Shown piece by piece: positions 24,254 to 35,454 of a stretch of 64,000 bases of DNA (the first letter of the stretch is position 1; every line of letters begins with the position of its first letter). The notes beneath the pieces were generated by a model. The model made no database searches and was not told the DNA's origin. It saw nothing but the letters and a program-made list of their open reading frames with translations. Made by a program: the position numbers and the translations under genes. The stretch lies in NCBI RefSeq assembly GCF_000203815.1, contig NW_004457695.1, forward strand, positions 2,168,054 to 2,232,053. Reading direction: 5' to 3'. Source of the DNA: Cavenderia fasciculata (taxonomy: Eukaryota; Evosea; Eumycetozoa; Acytosteliales; Cavenderiaceae).

Positions 24254-25350
24254 GTTGTTGTTGTTGTTGTTGTTGTTGATCTATTGAAATGACTATGATG
24301 ATTATGTACAATGAAAATATTTATATTTAAGTGTGTGTGTATGTGTGCGTGGTTCTTGCAGCAGATCTCCCTCTTTTATCTGTACTTATAAGTACACGCA
24401 ACAACAATGGATTTAAAGAGTATACTATCTATGGTTCTCGTAAATTTGCTCAAGTCATTGCAAACGTCGTCCTCGTTCGTTTCACAAGACAAGTTTACTT
24501 TTTTTTTTTTTTTCAACGACACTTTTCTTTTTTGAGAGGAGCTGTCTCCCAACCTCCCAACTTTTCGATCTTCAGTTTAATCTTTCGATGCTAATAAAAG
24601 CGATATGACACATATAATTTAAATCATATTTACCTCATCATCATGTATACAGATATAGAGATTTAGATATAGTAGATTTAGTATCTAATCATCTCATCAT
24701 TCACTCTTCGATTAATTAACAACTAGAGGAGGAGATGTGAGTGCAATCAAACCTATAACTCTCAAGAGAAAAAGATAGATAGAGAGAGAGGGGGGAGGGA
24801 CGCAATCTCGATCTCGTTGTCTCCTATATAATTATATACATCTAAAAGGAGAAGAGACTCTCTTGTGTTTTTAACAACACTTTGCTATTTTTGGAAGAGA
24901 GATACACAAAGAATTTGGATTGGTGTGGGGAGCGGGTGGTGGGGTAAACTCTCATACCTTCCTCTTAAGACCAGCAGAGGGAGATCCAAGCAAATGAATG
25001 AATGAATGACATTTGATCATTCATCCAAAATACTTTCCTTTCTATCATTTTTAATATATGCTGTTGGTTGTGCGTCAGGGAGAGCTCTCAACAATAAACT
25101 TTCTCTAAATATTTATTAATAGAGAGATTAAAAAGTAAGAGAGAGATTAAAAAGTAAGAATAATCATCATCATCGTCACAACAGGGCTAGCTATACATTT
25201 ATAACATAACAATCATCTATTATTATTATATTACTTTTTTTTTTTAGGAGGGAAATATTTAATTAAGTAATTAAATACTTTTAAAAATATTTATTTATTT
25301 ATATTCTTACTTATAATAACCATCTCATTCTCATCTGAGATCAACACATA

Positions 25351-25382
<32 letters not shown>

Positions 25383-25611
25383 CAACCACTAACCACCACC
25401 ATTCACCCCACTCACTACTACCCTATACCCACACTTAGGTAGTCATTCAACCAAACCCCCTTCCTCTCTCTCTCTCTGTTCCCACCAACCCCACAATAAT
25501 AATAATAATAATAATAATCAACAACAGTTAAAACAAAACAAATATTTATTTTATATACACTAGAGTAACCAATCCATCTTACTTTTTTGGTCGCAAAATC
25601 AAACCAAAAAT

Positions 25612-25646
<35 letters not shown>

Positions 25647-26036
25647 CATACAACAAACAAAACAAACCACCTTTTTTCTTCCTTGTTCATTTTTATTAGT
25701 AGTAGTAGTAGTAGTAGTTAGAGTAGTTCGATTTGGGTTGTATGTATGTATGTTGGTTGTGTATGTTTTTTTTTGTTTTTAACAACCAAAAAAGATAAAA
25801 TAACAACAATAACAATAACAACAAGATTGATGTTGTGTCCATCCATCCAATAGATAGAAAAAGGTAATTTTTAACCAAATATATTTAAATTTATTGATTA
25901 ATTAAACCAACAATATACCATATTATCAACAAACCCCTCTCTCTCTCTCTCTTTGTCTCTGTCTGTCTGTCTCTAATTAAAAGAATTCTTTTTTTTTATT
26001 TTATTTAAATTAAAATATAGAGAATAGAGAATAGTT
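24254..26036. other. Long divergent intergenic region between mtRNA polymerase and Sin1 genes
   Basis: 1.78 kb with no supported gene. It contains many simple repeats: AATC units at about 25350-25381, ATA/AAT runs near 25495-25520 and 25614-25642, AGT trinucleotides near 25696-25719, CT runs near 25465-25480 and 25936-25952, plus poly-T tracts. A GC-balanced patch at about 24330-24600 includes a plus-strand open frame of 87 codons that ends in homopolymer-encoded Phe and has no domain; not accepted. Presumably it contains both promoters. Confidence 0.4.
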
Positions 26037-26676
26037 ATGGTTGATCATAACAGTAGTAATAGTAATAACAGTAATAGTAATCATAATAATAATAATATTG
26101 ATAGTATTGATAATAGTGATATTGGTAATGAAATAACAATGATGAAGCCGATTAGTGGAGACAAGATCATCAACTTGCCAAAAGAACAAGAATTCTTCTT
26201 TAAAATTCCAGAAATGAATTTATATTTTCCGACAACTATTACTACTACTACCATGACGACTACTACGACGACTATGACCAATGGTGGCACTACCACCATG
26301 AATGGGAACCATAAACAATCAAATTCAAATGGAGCAACTATAGAGGAAGAGTTGGACTCTAGTGATTTAAAAGAATCATTATTACAAGTACAAAAGAATA
26401 TAAGATATTTTGAAACTTCATTATTTAATCTACAACAAAGTATAAAGGATTTTCATCATCTTGATAATATTAATAATAATAATAATAGTAATAATAATGG
26501 TAATAATAACATTAATTCTTCTTCATCCTCTTCATCTTCATCTTCTTGTTCTTATAAAAATATAAATAATGTATTAAATGATTGGTTAAAATATTTGGAA
26601 CAATTACAACCAATGTCAAATCAAGTTGAACAATATATAACTTTTCAATTACAATTACAATTACAACTTCAACACC

Positions 26677-26749
<73 letters not shown>

Positions 26750-29700
26750 TATTGGTAGTAATCAAGATGAAGATGAAATATTGTCATCAATTGTAGATCA
26801 AGATGCATATCAAAAGAGTCATATGAGAAAGAGTAGTAGTAATAGTAGTATTGCCAGTTGTACAACTCCTAGAACATTTAAAAAATCGGTGGCTTATTTG
26901 GTACAACCGATGGAATTTGAAATTGAACGAGTCGAATTGATTGAAATTGCCGAAGTTGATGAAATTGCATATGCCAAACAACAACAACAACAACAACAGA
27001 AAAAGAAACAAGAAACTACTATTGATGAAGATGAAGAGGAAGAAGATGACAAGTATCATACTCCATTCCTTACAATTCATTCACCAGGATTTAATTTATT
27101 AAAACAATCAAGAAAATTGGAAGATATTAATAATAATAATAATAACAATGATAATACAATTGGTGAATGGGATACAACATCATCATCATCTGAAGGAGAA
27201 TCTTCATTATTATTATCTGATGATTCAGATGACGATGAACAAAATAGTAAATTGGCAAAACTTGGTGGTATATCTTATATTGCTACATTTAATCATGGTA
27301 CTAGTGAAGGTACTGGTATGATTAAAAAAGATCCATCACAACCATCATCACAACTATCACAACAATTATTAACAGTACCAAAAAAGATTGTTGAAGAAGA
27401 GGAAAAGAAATATTCTACACCATTTTCTCCATCATCACCACCAATGTCTCCATCACCAATGGCAGCATTGGCAACGAGCGAAGAAAGACGACAAGAAGAA
27501 ATCAAAGAGCAACAGCCACTCTTGATTCCACCTGGTAGTATACCGACCGACCGATCATTGATGGAGATTGCTCTACAAAAGATTCGATTCAATATTATGA
27601 GTGACGCTATGCAACATAAAAAGGGTACAGATATGTTGAATGCAATCATTAAAGAAGCTCCTCCTTTTTATAGTAATGGGTTTCAACAAGATAAAGATAA
27701 AGAAAAGGATAGAGATAAAGATAAATCATCAAATCAACAAACTCATCAAATTACATTAAATGAATTGGAATCACCAAGAGAAACTTATTTATCAAATGAA
27801 GAAGAAGATTTATCAAATATGTATCATATTTATAAACCAATTCTTCCTCTTAATAATAATCAAAATAGTAGTAATAATAATCAAAATAATAGAAATAATA
27901 ATCAAAATGATTTAAAAATGTCAAAAGTTATAACATTTTCAAATCCAACCAATCAAAATCAAAATAATACAAATAATACGAATAATACTTCAATTCCAGT
28001 ATTTAAATTTGTAAAAGAAAAAGTACCAAAGTTGATCAATCAAACACCAGCAGAACAAGTATGTTCACTCTATTATGAAGAGTATATGCAAACTGGAGAT
28101 ATATTGGAGGATGTAGATTGTACAGAGTCTAGTCAAATCGAAGATACCGACTGCTCAACCTACGACGATACATTTACCTCTTCGACCAATATAAACATTA
28201 AACAATCGACCACTACCTCTCGAATCGAACAAATCCAACAACAAATTCAACAACATCAACAACACCAACAACAATTAATTTCACAACATCATCAACAATT
28301 ACAACAATTACAACATTTACAACAACAACATCAACAAGAAATGGTTGATAATAAAGAACTTTTAACAAATAATCAAAATAATCAAAATCAAAATAATAAT
28401 AATATGAATCATAATCCAATTTCACCAATATCACCAAAAATGATAACACCAACAAGACATTCAATGATTGTTAATAATAATAATAATAATTTACAACAAC
28501 AACATGGTAGATCATTGTCACACAATGGCGTTACAAGTTCAAACACTAAACAATGGAACAATGGAAATGTGGGTAAATACTTGAAATTTCATATATTTGT
28601 TCCTACTCATCCTCATATGAGTCGTGTAGAGTTGGTCATTGAAGAGGATGTCTCTGTAGAACGAGTCATCAATGAAGTATTGGATCTTTGTATAAAGGAA
28701 AAAAGAAAAATGCAACAACAACAACAACAGCAACAACAAAATTTTTCTCCTCCTCCTCTTTTACCTCCAAGTAGTAATAATCATAATATTTATTCTCCTC
28801 CTCCTCCTCCTCCTCCAATCACTACAAACACTACAACTACCACTAATAATAATAATAATACTTCTGCTACAGCTGCACAATCATCTGAATCTTCACCAAC
28901 AACTGTAAATACAACTATTGATTCAATATCTACTTCACCGATGGGATCAACATCAACGGGGGCTAGTGGAACGGCCACGCTGACTTTTCCCTTTCTTTCA
29001 TTCTCGACCAATGCACGTGCATACATTTTACGCATTGCCAACGAGGATGGTGTCATTGACGACGACTATTTGCCACTAGAGCGAGGGTTTGAAATTAAAA
29101 AGGCAAAGAATGATCGATTCATGTTGCAGCAGAATCCTCGTTGGGTGTCTCCTACCACGTTGCCTCCACCCTCTCCTTCGACACTCAACTCTCGTGGTGG
29201 TGCAGCTGGGTTGGGTCCACGTATCTTTCGTGTTCATATTGCCGCGTCGACACCGCTGTCGACTGGCGAGTTGTCCAATCGTCACTCGCTCGGGTTGATT
29301 GGTACACACGGCTGTAAAGATTCAATTGCTTTTCCCTATAACCCTACTACAACACTCGCATCACTCAAGAGTACGATTTGTAGAAAGGAAAAGTTTATAG
29401 AGGATTTATGTGTATTCATGTCGATGGCCAATGAAGTCATTTGCACTGAATCAATGACACTTGACGAGTATGGAGTTGGAGACATTAAACTGGTACATGA
29501 CCGCGTTAAAAAAAACTCGATTCCCAAATCTGTATCTTTTATCCGCGAGTCTGGCAATGCACCACGACCCATCACCAAGCTACTCGGTCCACTCTTTTTC
29601 TTTACACCCGATTCTGCTGCCGAGTTTAAACAGTTCCAAGTGACCAAACTCAACAAATTTGGTGTCAAACAAGACCGCTTTATGGGTATTGATCAAGACC

Positions 29701-30143
29701 GCATCGTACACACAATCTGCACCGAATCCAATACTCCGGCCGGAGGATCACCCATTAGCAACGGAAGTGGAGGTGGTGGAGGTGTCGGAGCATCCAGTGC
29801 AGACAAGTCCAACAACAATAACAACAATAGCAACAAATCCAAGAAATCATTCATCAAAACATTTAGTTCCACCCGTTTGAAAAAACCAATTCAACCAATG
29901 TCAGAAATCACCTCTGTCGGTTTAATTAGTACAAAACCTTCAAATTTTTATATTAGATGTATTGATGGGAAATATTCTGAATATTCTTCTCCTGATTCAG
30001 GTAAGATAGAAAAAGATAGAAAAAGAAAATTAAAAAAGTAATGAATGAAATATTAATATTTATTTTTATTTATAGAGGAAATTATTGCAAAATTATCTGT
30101 TATAATTAAAGAACATAGAATGAAAAGAAGAAATTTACAATAA
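26037..30143 (+). CDS. ripA: TORC2 subunit Sin1 (Rip3-like, Ras-interacting)
   Basis: Sin1/Rip3 is the TORC2 subunit that recruits AGC kinase substrates and binds Ras, needed for chemotaxis and signal relay in D. discoideum. Exons 26037-30000 and 30076-30143 give 1343 residues. The CRIM domain spans about 843-1030: LKFHIFVPTHPHMSRVELVI, then AYILRIANEDGVIDDDYLPL, matching animal Sin1 CRIM. A ubiquitin-like Ras-binding region lies near 1061-1155, and a PH domain from about 1180 to the end (LLGPLFFFTPDSAAEFKQFQ; SEITSVGLISTKPSNFYIRC; final helix in the last exon). The N-terminal 840 residues are mostly low complexity with a poly-Gln of about 30 near 214-243. A Gln/Pro/Asn/Thr insertion of about 85 residues splits CRIM. 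Symbol by homology to D. discoideum. Confidence 0.85.
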
Positions 30144-30384
30144 ATAAAAAAAAACAAAAAGGTTTGATTTATTTATTTATTTTTTTTGAAACACAAAAGT
30201 GTGAGTCGTTCACTTTTCATCTTTGATCTTTTTCAACTCATCAATCAATCAATCAAATATATAAATTTTCTAACCCTGTCAACAAAATATATTGTAGTAC
30301 TAAATAATAGAATGGATCAACAACAAAAGACAATAAGTGAATGTTCTTTCTTTTCTTCTTCTTCTTCTTTTTATATAAAAAAAG

Positions 30385-31800
30385 ATGATTAAAATATTAT
30401 TATTATTATGGTTACCTCTTTTTTTAGTTTTATTTTTTATAACTTCAAATCAAGCAAGTAATCTTTGTCAAATTACTGATAGTTCAAGATCACAATATTA
30501 TAATTTCACTATACCGTATGTCAAAAAAGAAAATACCTACCTATCTATCTATCTTTTATCAATTTATTAATTTTTTCTCTATCTTTTTTTTTTTTTAGAT
30601 CAAATTATAATTATGAAACAAATATAACAGATAATGAATTTGGAAGTTTTAAATATTTATTTAATCTATGTGGAAATGTAAATGATTGTCCAAACAATTC
30701 ACAATCTTGTCAAAAGTTTTATTATGATTATCCTCTTGTTCAACCTCGTATCACTGGTTTATTATCAACTGGTGTTGTTGTTGTTTTATCAGAAGGTCGA
30801 GTTGAATATAATTATCAATCAAATAACATTAGTATTATTAATAATAACGATAATAATAGTAATGATTGTTTAACAAGGTATTCAAAATATACACTATTAT
30901 GTAATAATAATACCAATCGATATTTTAATGATATTCAATGTTTTACATTTTCATGTACCTATACATGTATAGTTAAAACTTTTTATGCTTGTCCTTTACC
31001 TTTACAAAGTATGAAAGAGAAAAAGAAAAGAAAAAAAGAATAATGAATTAATTAATTATTCTTTCTTTTTTATTTAGAATATGAATATAGATATAATGAA
31101 ACTAGATTAATTAAAGGATCAAATATAATAACTATAATTGGTAGATTTGGTTTGGATAGTTCAATTTTGGATTTAAAGTTTAATAATACTATACAATGTA
31201 CAATTATTCAATTTGGAGAGTTTCAAGTTCAATGTACAATACCATCTTATCCTCCTTGGGGTGGAACATCTAATCTTGCCATTAAAATTGGTAATGATTT
31301 TATTTCAAATACAAATATTCAATTTGATCCAATCCTTTGTTTTAATACTTGTTCAAATAGAGGTATTTGTAATCTTGGTCAATGTAATTGTAATTTTGGT
31401 TGGTTTGGTTCTTATTGTCAATATAGTAAGTAAAAGAAAGATATAAAAAAACAAAAAAGAAAAAAGAATATTTGATTAATTAATTATTGTTTTTAGGATT
31501 TAATTGGCCATCAACCACTTGGGCTTCTACTACAACAACAACAACAACTGGTTCTCCAAGTTCAAGTAGTCAAAGTAGTAGTTCTAGTTCTAGTTCCGAT
31601 TCTAGTTCGAGTAGTAGTAGTTCTGATTCTAGTTCAAGTTCCGATTCTAGTTCTAGTTCATCAGATTCAAAATGTACATCATCAGATTCAAATAGTAATT
31701 CATGTTCAGGTAGTGGTAGTAGTAGTAGTAACTCTTCATCATCGTCAGATTCAAGTTCAAATAGTACATCATCATCATCAGATTCAAGTTCCTCCAATTC

Positions 31801-31832
<32 letters not shown>

Positions 31833-32230
31833 CTTCTTCTTCAAGTGATGATCCAATTTCAAATCATACAGCCAAATGTAGTTTAAAAAAGGGATCACTT
31901 GAAGTTGTCTATGATGGAGATGAATATATTAAATGTACGACTCGTGGTAAAAGTAAATGTGAATCACCTGGTGGCTATGAATGTGAAACACCTACACCAA
32001 AAGCTACTCTAAAGTGTTCTGCTCCCAAACAGATAACATGTAAAGCTGCCAATGTAATATGTAGAGTTGGAAATATGACTTGTTCCTACTTTGATGATGA
32101 TAATGATCCATTCTCTTGTACTTCCTCTTCTTCTTCTTCTTCTTCTTCTTCCTCTTCCTCCTCTTATTCAAAATTATCCAATTATTATTATACAATTTTA
32201 ATTATAATTGTAGGCATGTTTTGGTGTTGA
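30385..32230 (+). CDS. Secretory-pathway protein with MRH-like, TIG and EGF modules and Ser-rich stalk
   Basis: Exons 30385-30515, 30599-31008, 31078-31425 and 31497-32230 give 540 residues. Residues 1-25 are a signal peptide. Residues about 27-185 have the cysteine pattern of a mannose-6-phosphate-receptor-like domain (LCGNVNDCP; DYPLVQPRITGLLSTGVVVV; a late paired-Cys stretch CFTFSCTYTCIV). An IPT/TIG-like strand region follows (IKGSNIITIIGRFG), then one EGF-like module CFNTCSNRGICNLGQCNC near 290. Residues about 320-435 are a Ser-rich spacer, likely O-glycosylated, then a Cys-rich domain. The C terminus is Ser-rich then hydrophobic (YYYTILIIIVGMFWC), fitting a GPI signal or single span. 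An out-of-frame upstream ATG at 30312 opens a 26-codon frame overlapping the start and may dampen translation. Ligand unknown. Confidence 0.75.
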
Positions 32231-32270
32231 CTGCACTTGGAATAAAAATAGGCTTACCATTTTTTTTCAC

Positions 32271-32841
32271 TGATCAGGATTGATTGCATTTAAGTGATAG
32301 TTTAAATTTATTATTACAAATGTAGGGAATAGTGTCTACTTTAAGATTATGATAAAAAAGATTTGGATAGAGGGAGAGCATGTAAAAAAAAGGAACCTGT
32401 TTAAAAGGATGTAACTATACTTTGATAATTAGGTTCTAGCCAGTGATTTTTCTAGACCATGTTTTAATGTGTTGTTTAGTTTGAAATCAATTAAAAATTG
32501 ACAAAAATGTAGGAAATTGTGTCTAGTTTTATCTTTGACATTTTTTATTTTTTCATGGAGATTTGTGTTGATGGTATAGTTTAGGTTAAAATTGATAAAA
32601 AATGTAGGAAATTGTGAAAACTACCACAATATCATGAAAAAACTTGGATCATAGGCAGCGGCAGCAAAAAAAAGATCAAAACAGGTGCCTTTTGGGCTTG
32701 TGACAATATGGTTTTTTTCCAATGATTTTTTTTCTAGACCACGTTTTAGTGATGTGGTTTTGGTGAAAATCGATGAAAATTGGATATAAATGTAGGAAAT
32801 CGTGTGTACTATTAGAAAATCATGAAAAAACTTGGATCATA
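32271..32841. repeat. Diverged tandem repeats, period roughly 95/285 bp
   Basis: Recurrent words mark a decayed repeat array: ATGTAGG(G)AA-T/C-GTG at about 32319, 32505, 32600 and 32789; TCTAGACCA(T/C)GTTTTA at about 32451 and 32732; ATCATGAAAAAACTTGGATC at about 32632 and 32818. The last two pairs are spaced 281 and 186 bp, and the first set 186, 95 and 189 bp, suggesting a unit near 95 bp repeated in higher-order blocks. The left LTR of the adjacent retroelement begins directly after the final CTTGGATCATA. No open frame survives. Origin unknown. Confidence 0.6.
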
Positions 32842-33125
32842 TTTACTAAACTATGCTCTATCTTGTCGAGGGCCCTACGATATAGATAGTAATAGGATAG
32901 TAATAATCAAGATCTTATATAAACTATGGTTAGTCTTATAGATTGTATAGTGTTATATAAAATGTAATAATCTTTATTATTTAGTTACCTTATATAAACT
33001 ATGGTTAGTCTTATAGATTGTATAGTGTTATATAAAATGTAATAATAATGAATGATGAGAGCTGTTGCTCGTTTGTAGGTGCGTGAGAATTGGGATTTTG
33101 TAAAAAAAGGTCCATTCTCATTACA
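32842..33125 (-). repeat. 3' LTR (left copy) with internal 75-bp tandem duplication
   Basis: 284 bp. It matches the right LTR almost base for base except for one extra A in an A-run near 33105 and a tandem duplication: the 58-bp segment starting CTTATATAAACTATGG at 32914 recurs at 32989 with a 17-bp spacer. By element orientation it is the 3' LTR. Confidence 0.9.
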
Positions 33126-33178
33126 CATTCCCTACCAAGCTAGAAACAATGTTTCAATTGAATCAACTTGATAGATAC

Positions 33179-33691
33179 TTATTTTTTTTTATGATTTTTG
33201 GGGTTGTTCTTCAACTGGTATTCATAGGCTTCCACGAGTGATTTAGTCTTGTTGTAAGCCTTGAGAACGACCTCATGTATCCAATTGTTGTGGTCTTCAT
33301 CTAGTCCATCATACTTTACCAAGTATTCGATTCTAGATCCGCGTCCATACTTTTGGTTTCTTTTCCCAATGATTTCCACAATGTCTTGTACGTCAGTGTC
33401 GACGCCATCTGCATCCATAATATAAATGTCTGATACATTTACTGTACGGTTTTGACGATCGCCTTTACGGTTGTTGATTTTGATTGATACATTGGTTGGG
33501 CTGATAATCTTTGTAACTTTGAAAGGACCAGCATACTTTGATCTCAACTTGTAGTCGTTTTCGTTCAGTTCTGTTTTATGTGTATCTAGAACAGCCCGCT
33601 TGACTTTAACCAGATCACCAATCTTGTATTCGCATGACTTGGCTCTTCCTTTATCGTATTGTATTTGATTTCTGATCTGAGCTTCCAGCAT
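33179..33691 (-). pseudogene. Ty3/gypsy integrase C-terminal part with chromodomain
   Basis: 170-codon frame. Residues about 1-75 are the integrase C-terminal beta-barrel (YKIGDLVKVKRAVLD; LRSKYAGPFKVTKIISP; VNVSDIYIM). Residues about 105-160 form a chromodomain: DIVEIIGKRNQKYGRG, then IEYLVKYDGLDEDHNNWI and a C-terminal helix KSLVEAYEYQL. The aromatic cage is only partly kept (YLVKYDG, NNW). Chromodomains steer integration of this clade. The catalytic integrase core is missing because of the internal deletion; the ATG at 33691 is incidental. Confidence 0.85.
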
Positions 33692-34219
33692 GTTTGATTT
33701 CGCTAGCCTCGATTCTAATCGTCTTAGACGAGGGTGCGAGTGGTGCTATTGCAGGTTGTATCACTTCTTTATTTGCCTGTTTCAGGTCAGCTGAGGACAA
33801 GGTGTTGATGAGGGTGGATGAGGAGGATGAGGAGGAGGGAGAGTTGTCCTTTCTGTCCATTAACTGTAGTTGGAGGTTGAAATTGTTCTCTCTCAGTGCC
33901 TTGTTCTCTTCCATAAGATCAATCGTTTTTTTCATCTTATCTGAATATAGATTGATGTTCCCTTGCAAATTCTGCGCAAGTACCTTTCATTATTTGTAAA
34001 ATCGTTGTAATGTTGGATTTTTGCTGATGCTGCATTTCTGTATTCACTATCCTTTAAGTCCAACTTTTCCTTAGTCATAGCCAAACATATAAATAGTTTG
34101 TGTATGAGGGCCTGAGAATCATTGATCTCAAGGTCCGATAAGTTTAGTTCAGCATTTCGCAGACGTCTTGCGACATCTAGAATGTTAAATGTACTATCTT
34201 CTGTATTAGTTGATGACAT
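33651..34219 (-). pseudogene. Truncated, frameshifted gag of the retroelement
   Basis: Starts at 34219 with MSSTNTEDSTFNILDVARRL and runs helical and charged (NDSQALIHKLFICLAMTKEK) to a stop at 33932; a shift near 33990 moves the likely continuation to the frame 33968-33651, which has a coiled-coil-like stretch (MKKTIDLMEENKALRENN) and a Ser/Pro linker. It then runs out near 33690 where integrase sequence begins, marking the deletion junction. No zinc knuckle is seen. Called gag from its position after the 5' LTR rather than from domain similarity. Confidence 0.6.
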
Positions 34220-34298
34220 TATTCTACTCTGCTGTTGTTGTTTGACAATTGTACTATGTATTGTTTTATATTAACTCTGTTTAATATTAAAAATAAAG

Positions 34299-34506
34299 TT
34301 TACTAAACTATGCTCTATCTTGTCGAGGGCCCTACGATATAGATAGTAATAGGATAGTAATAATCAAGATCTTATATAAACTATGGTTAGTCTTATAGAT
34401 TGTATAGTGTTATATAAAATGTAATAATAATGAATGATGAGAGCTGTTGCTCGTTTGTAGGTGCGTGAGAATTGGGATTTTGTAAAAAAGGTCCATTCTC
34501 ATTACA
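34299..34506 (-). repeat. 5' LTR (right copy) of the retroelement
   Basis: 208 bp, the undivided form of the LTR, starting at the same TTTACTAAACTATG boundary and ending CATTCTCATTACA like the left copy. Near-identity of the copies outside the duplication suggests recent insertion. Its outer edge is 39 bp from the 3' end of the tRNA-Gly gene. Confidence 0.9.
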
Positions 34507-34545
34507 CGTTCACCGGCAGCAACAGGAAACCCTAAAAAAACCCTG

Positions 34546-34616
34546 TGCGTCCACCGGGAATCGAACCCGGGACACTTCCTTGGAAGGGAAATATTATACC
34601 ATTTAACCATGGACGC
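34546..34616 (-). tRNA. tRNA-Gly (anticodon UCC)
   Basis: 71 nt on the minus strand. The acceptor stem GCGTCCA pairs with TGGACGC, discriminator A at 34546. The D arm contains GGTTAAATGGTA (A box region). Anticodon stem TTTCC/GGAAG encloses the loop CTTCCAA, giving anticodon TCC. The T arm is CCGGG TTCGATT CCCGG, a perfect B box. No intron and no encoded CCA. A poly-A/T run downstream (CCCTAAAAAAACC on the plus strand, read as a T-run on the gene strand) can end Pol III transcription. Confidence 0.96.
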
Positions 34617-34899
34617 ATTGCACATTGGATGTTGGACAGGAAAAAAATCGCGGTATTTATACCGGATTTTTTTAAAAAATTGTGTAGTATTTTATTGTTT
34701 ATCAGTAATCATTGAACAGTTTCATTGATCAAGACTATAAACGAGTGAGAGTCAAGAGGTCTCTAGTTGGACCTCGTGTTTGGACCAAGATATTTGTTCA
34801 AAAAACCAAAAAATAATGAAAAAAATCGAAACAGGCCAAAGAGTCTTTGAAAAAAATTAATCTTGTCTGATTTAAAATAACAACGTAAAAAATAAAACA

Positions 34900-34973
34900 G
34901 GGACACTATCTTGGAAGGAAATATTATACCATTTAACCGTAAACGCAATGCACATTGGATGTTGGACAGGAAA
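34900..34973 (-). pseudogene. Partial tRNA-Gly copy with 5' flank
   Basis: 74 bp that match 34569-34643, covering the anticodon arm, D arm, 5' acceptor strand and about 27 bp of 5' flank of the intact tRNA-Gly gene. It has one deletion in the anticodon-stem region and several substitutions, including two in the acceptor strand. The T arm and 3' acceptor strand are replaced by unrelated AT-rich sequence, so it cannot fold into a tRNA and lacks a B box. It lies 331 bp from the intact gene in the same orientation. Confidence 0.85.
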
Positions 34974-35382
34974 TTTTTGCCTCTATTAAATCGACCAGGT
35001 AGCCTTTTTGAAAAAATATTAATCTAGTCTTGATTCATTCGTTCTAAACAACAACAACAACAACAAGATGGTTTATTATTAGCTAGTCTGATGATTTGAT
35101 TTGATTCAGTCCATAAACAATTTTATTTACTTTATTTTGCCTCTACCACCAAAAATTTTAAAACTCTTTGTCACCACCAACATGTTCACAAAGAGCCTAG
35201 GATCCTTGCTGCCTCCCACGACGATACATCAATGCTGTCGCCATCCTCTTTCACTGCAGCACATAGCTATGACACCTGAATATGTGCAATTCAACCAACA
35301 TTGTGTTTTCCATTTGAACAATGTCATGGCTTAGAGTTTTCAATGTACTCTTTTAGTTATAGAACGTGATCTGAACCATTGA

Positions 35383-35387
<5 letters not shown>

Positions 35388-35449
<62 letters not shown>
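35388..35449. repeat. CT dinucleotide microsatellite
   Basis: About 30 uninterrupted CT units followed by AT-rich sequence. A smaller GA run occurs at about 36536-36561 and an ATT run at 35517-35545. No gene is nearby. Confidence 0.9.

Positions 35450-35454
<5 letters not shown>

Larger units (their letters stand above)
32842..34506 (-). mobile_element. Internally deleted Ty3/gypsy chromodomain LTR retrotransposon (Skipper-like)
   Basis: A 1.67-kb element on the minus strand bounded by two direct LTRs. Read 5' to 3' (right to left) it has the 5' LTR, a start of gag-like ORF at 34219, then, with no protease, reverse transcriptase, RNase H or integrase core between, the integrase C terminus with a chromodomain ending at 33179. 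A purine tract GGTAGGGAA precedes the 3' LTR, whose 5' end is TGTGTAATG. The internal part also carries a frameshift in gag. It cannot code for its own movement and would depend on a full-length relative. No obvious target-site duplication was found: flanks are TCATA on the left and CGTTC on the right. Confidence 0.85.

Noticed and set aside
24331-24594. Plus-strand frame of 87 codons before the Sin1 gene
   Set aside because: Contains a Phe run from poly-T and no recognisable domain; no splice partner found.
34410-34625. Minus-strand 71-codon frame across the LTR edge and tRNA
   Set aside because: It reads through the tRNA gene and LTR; chance frame.
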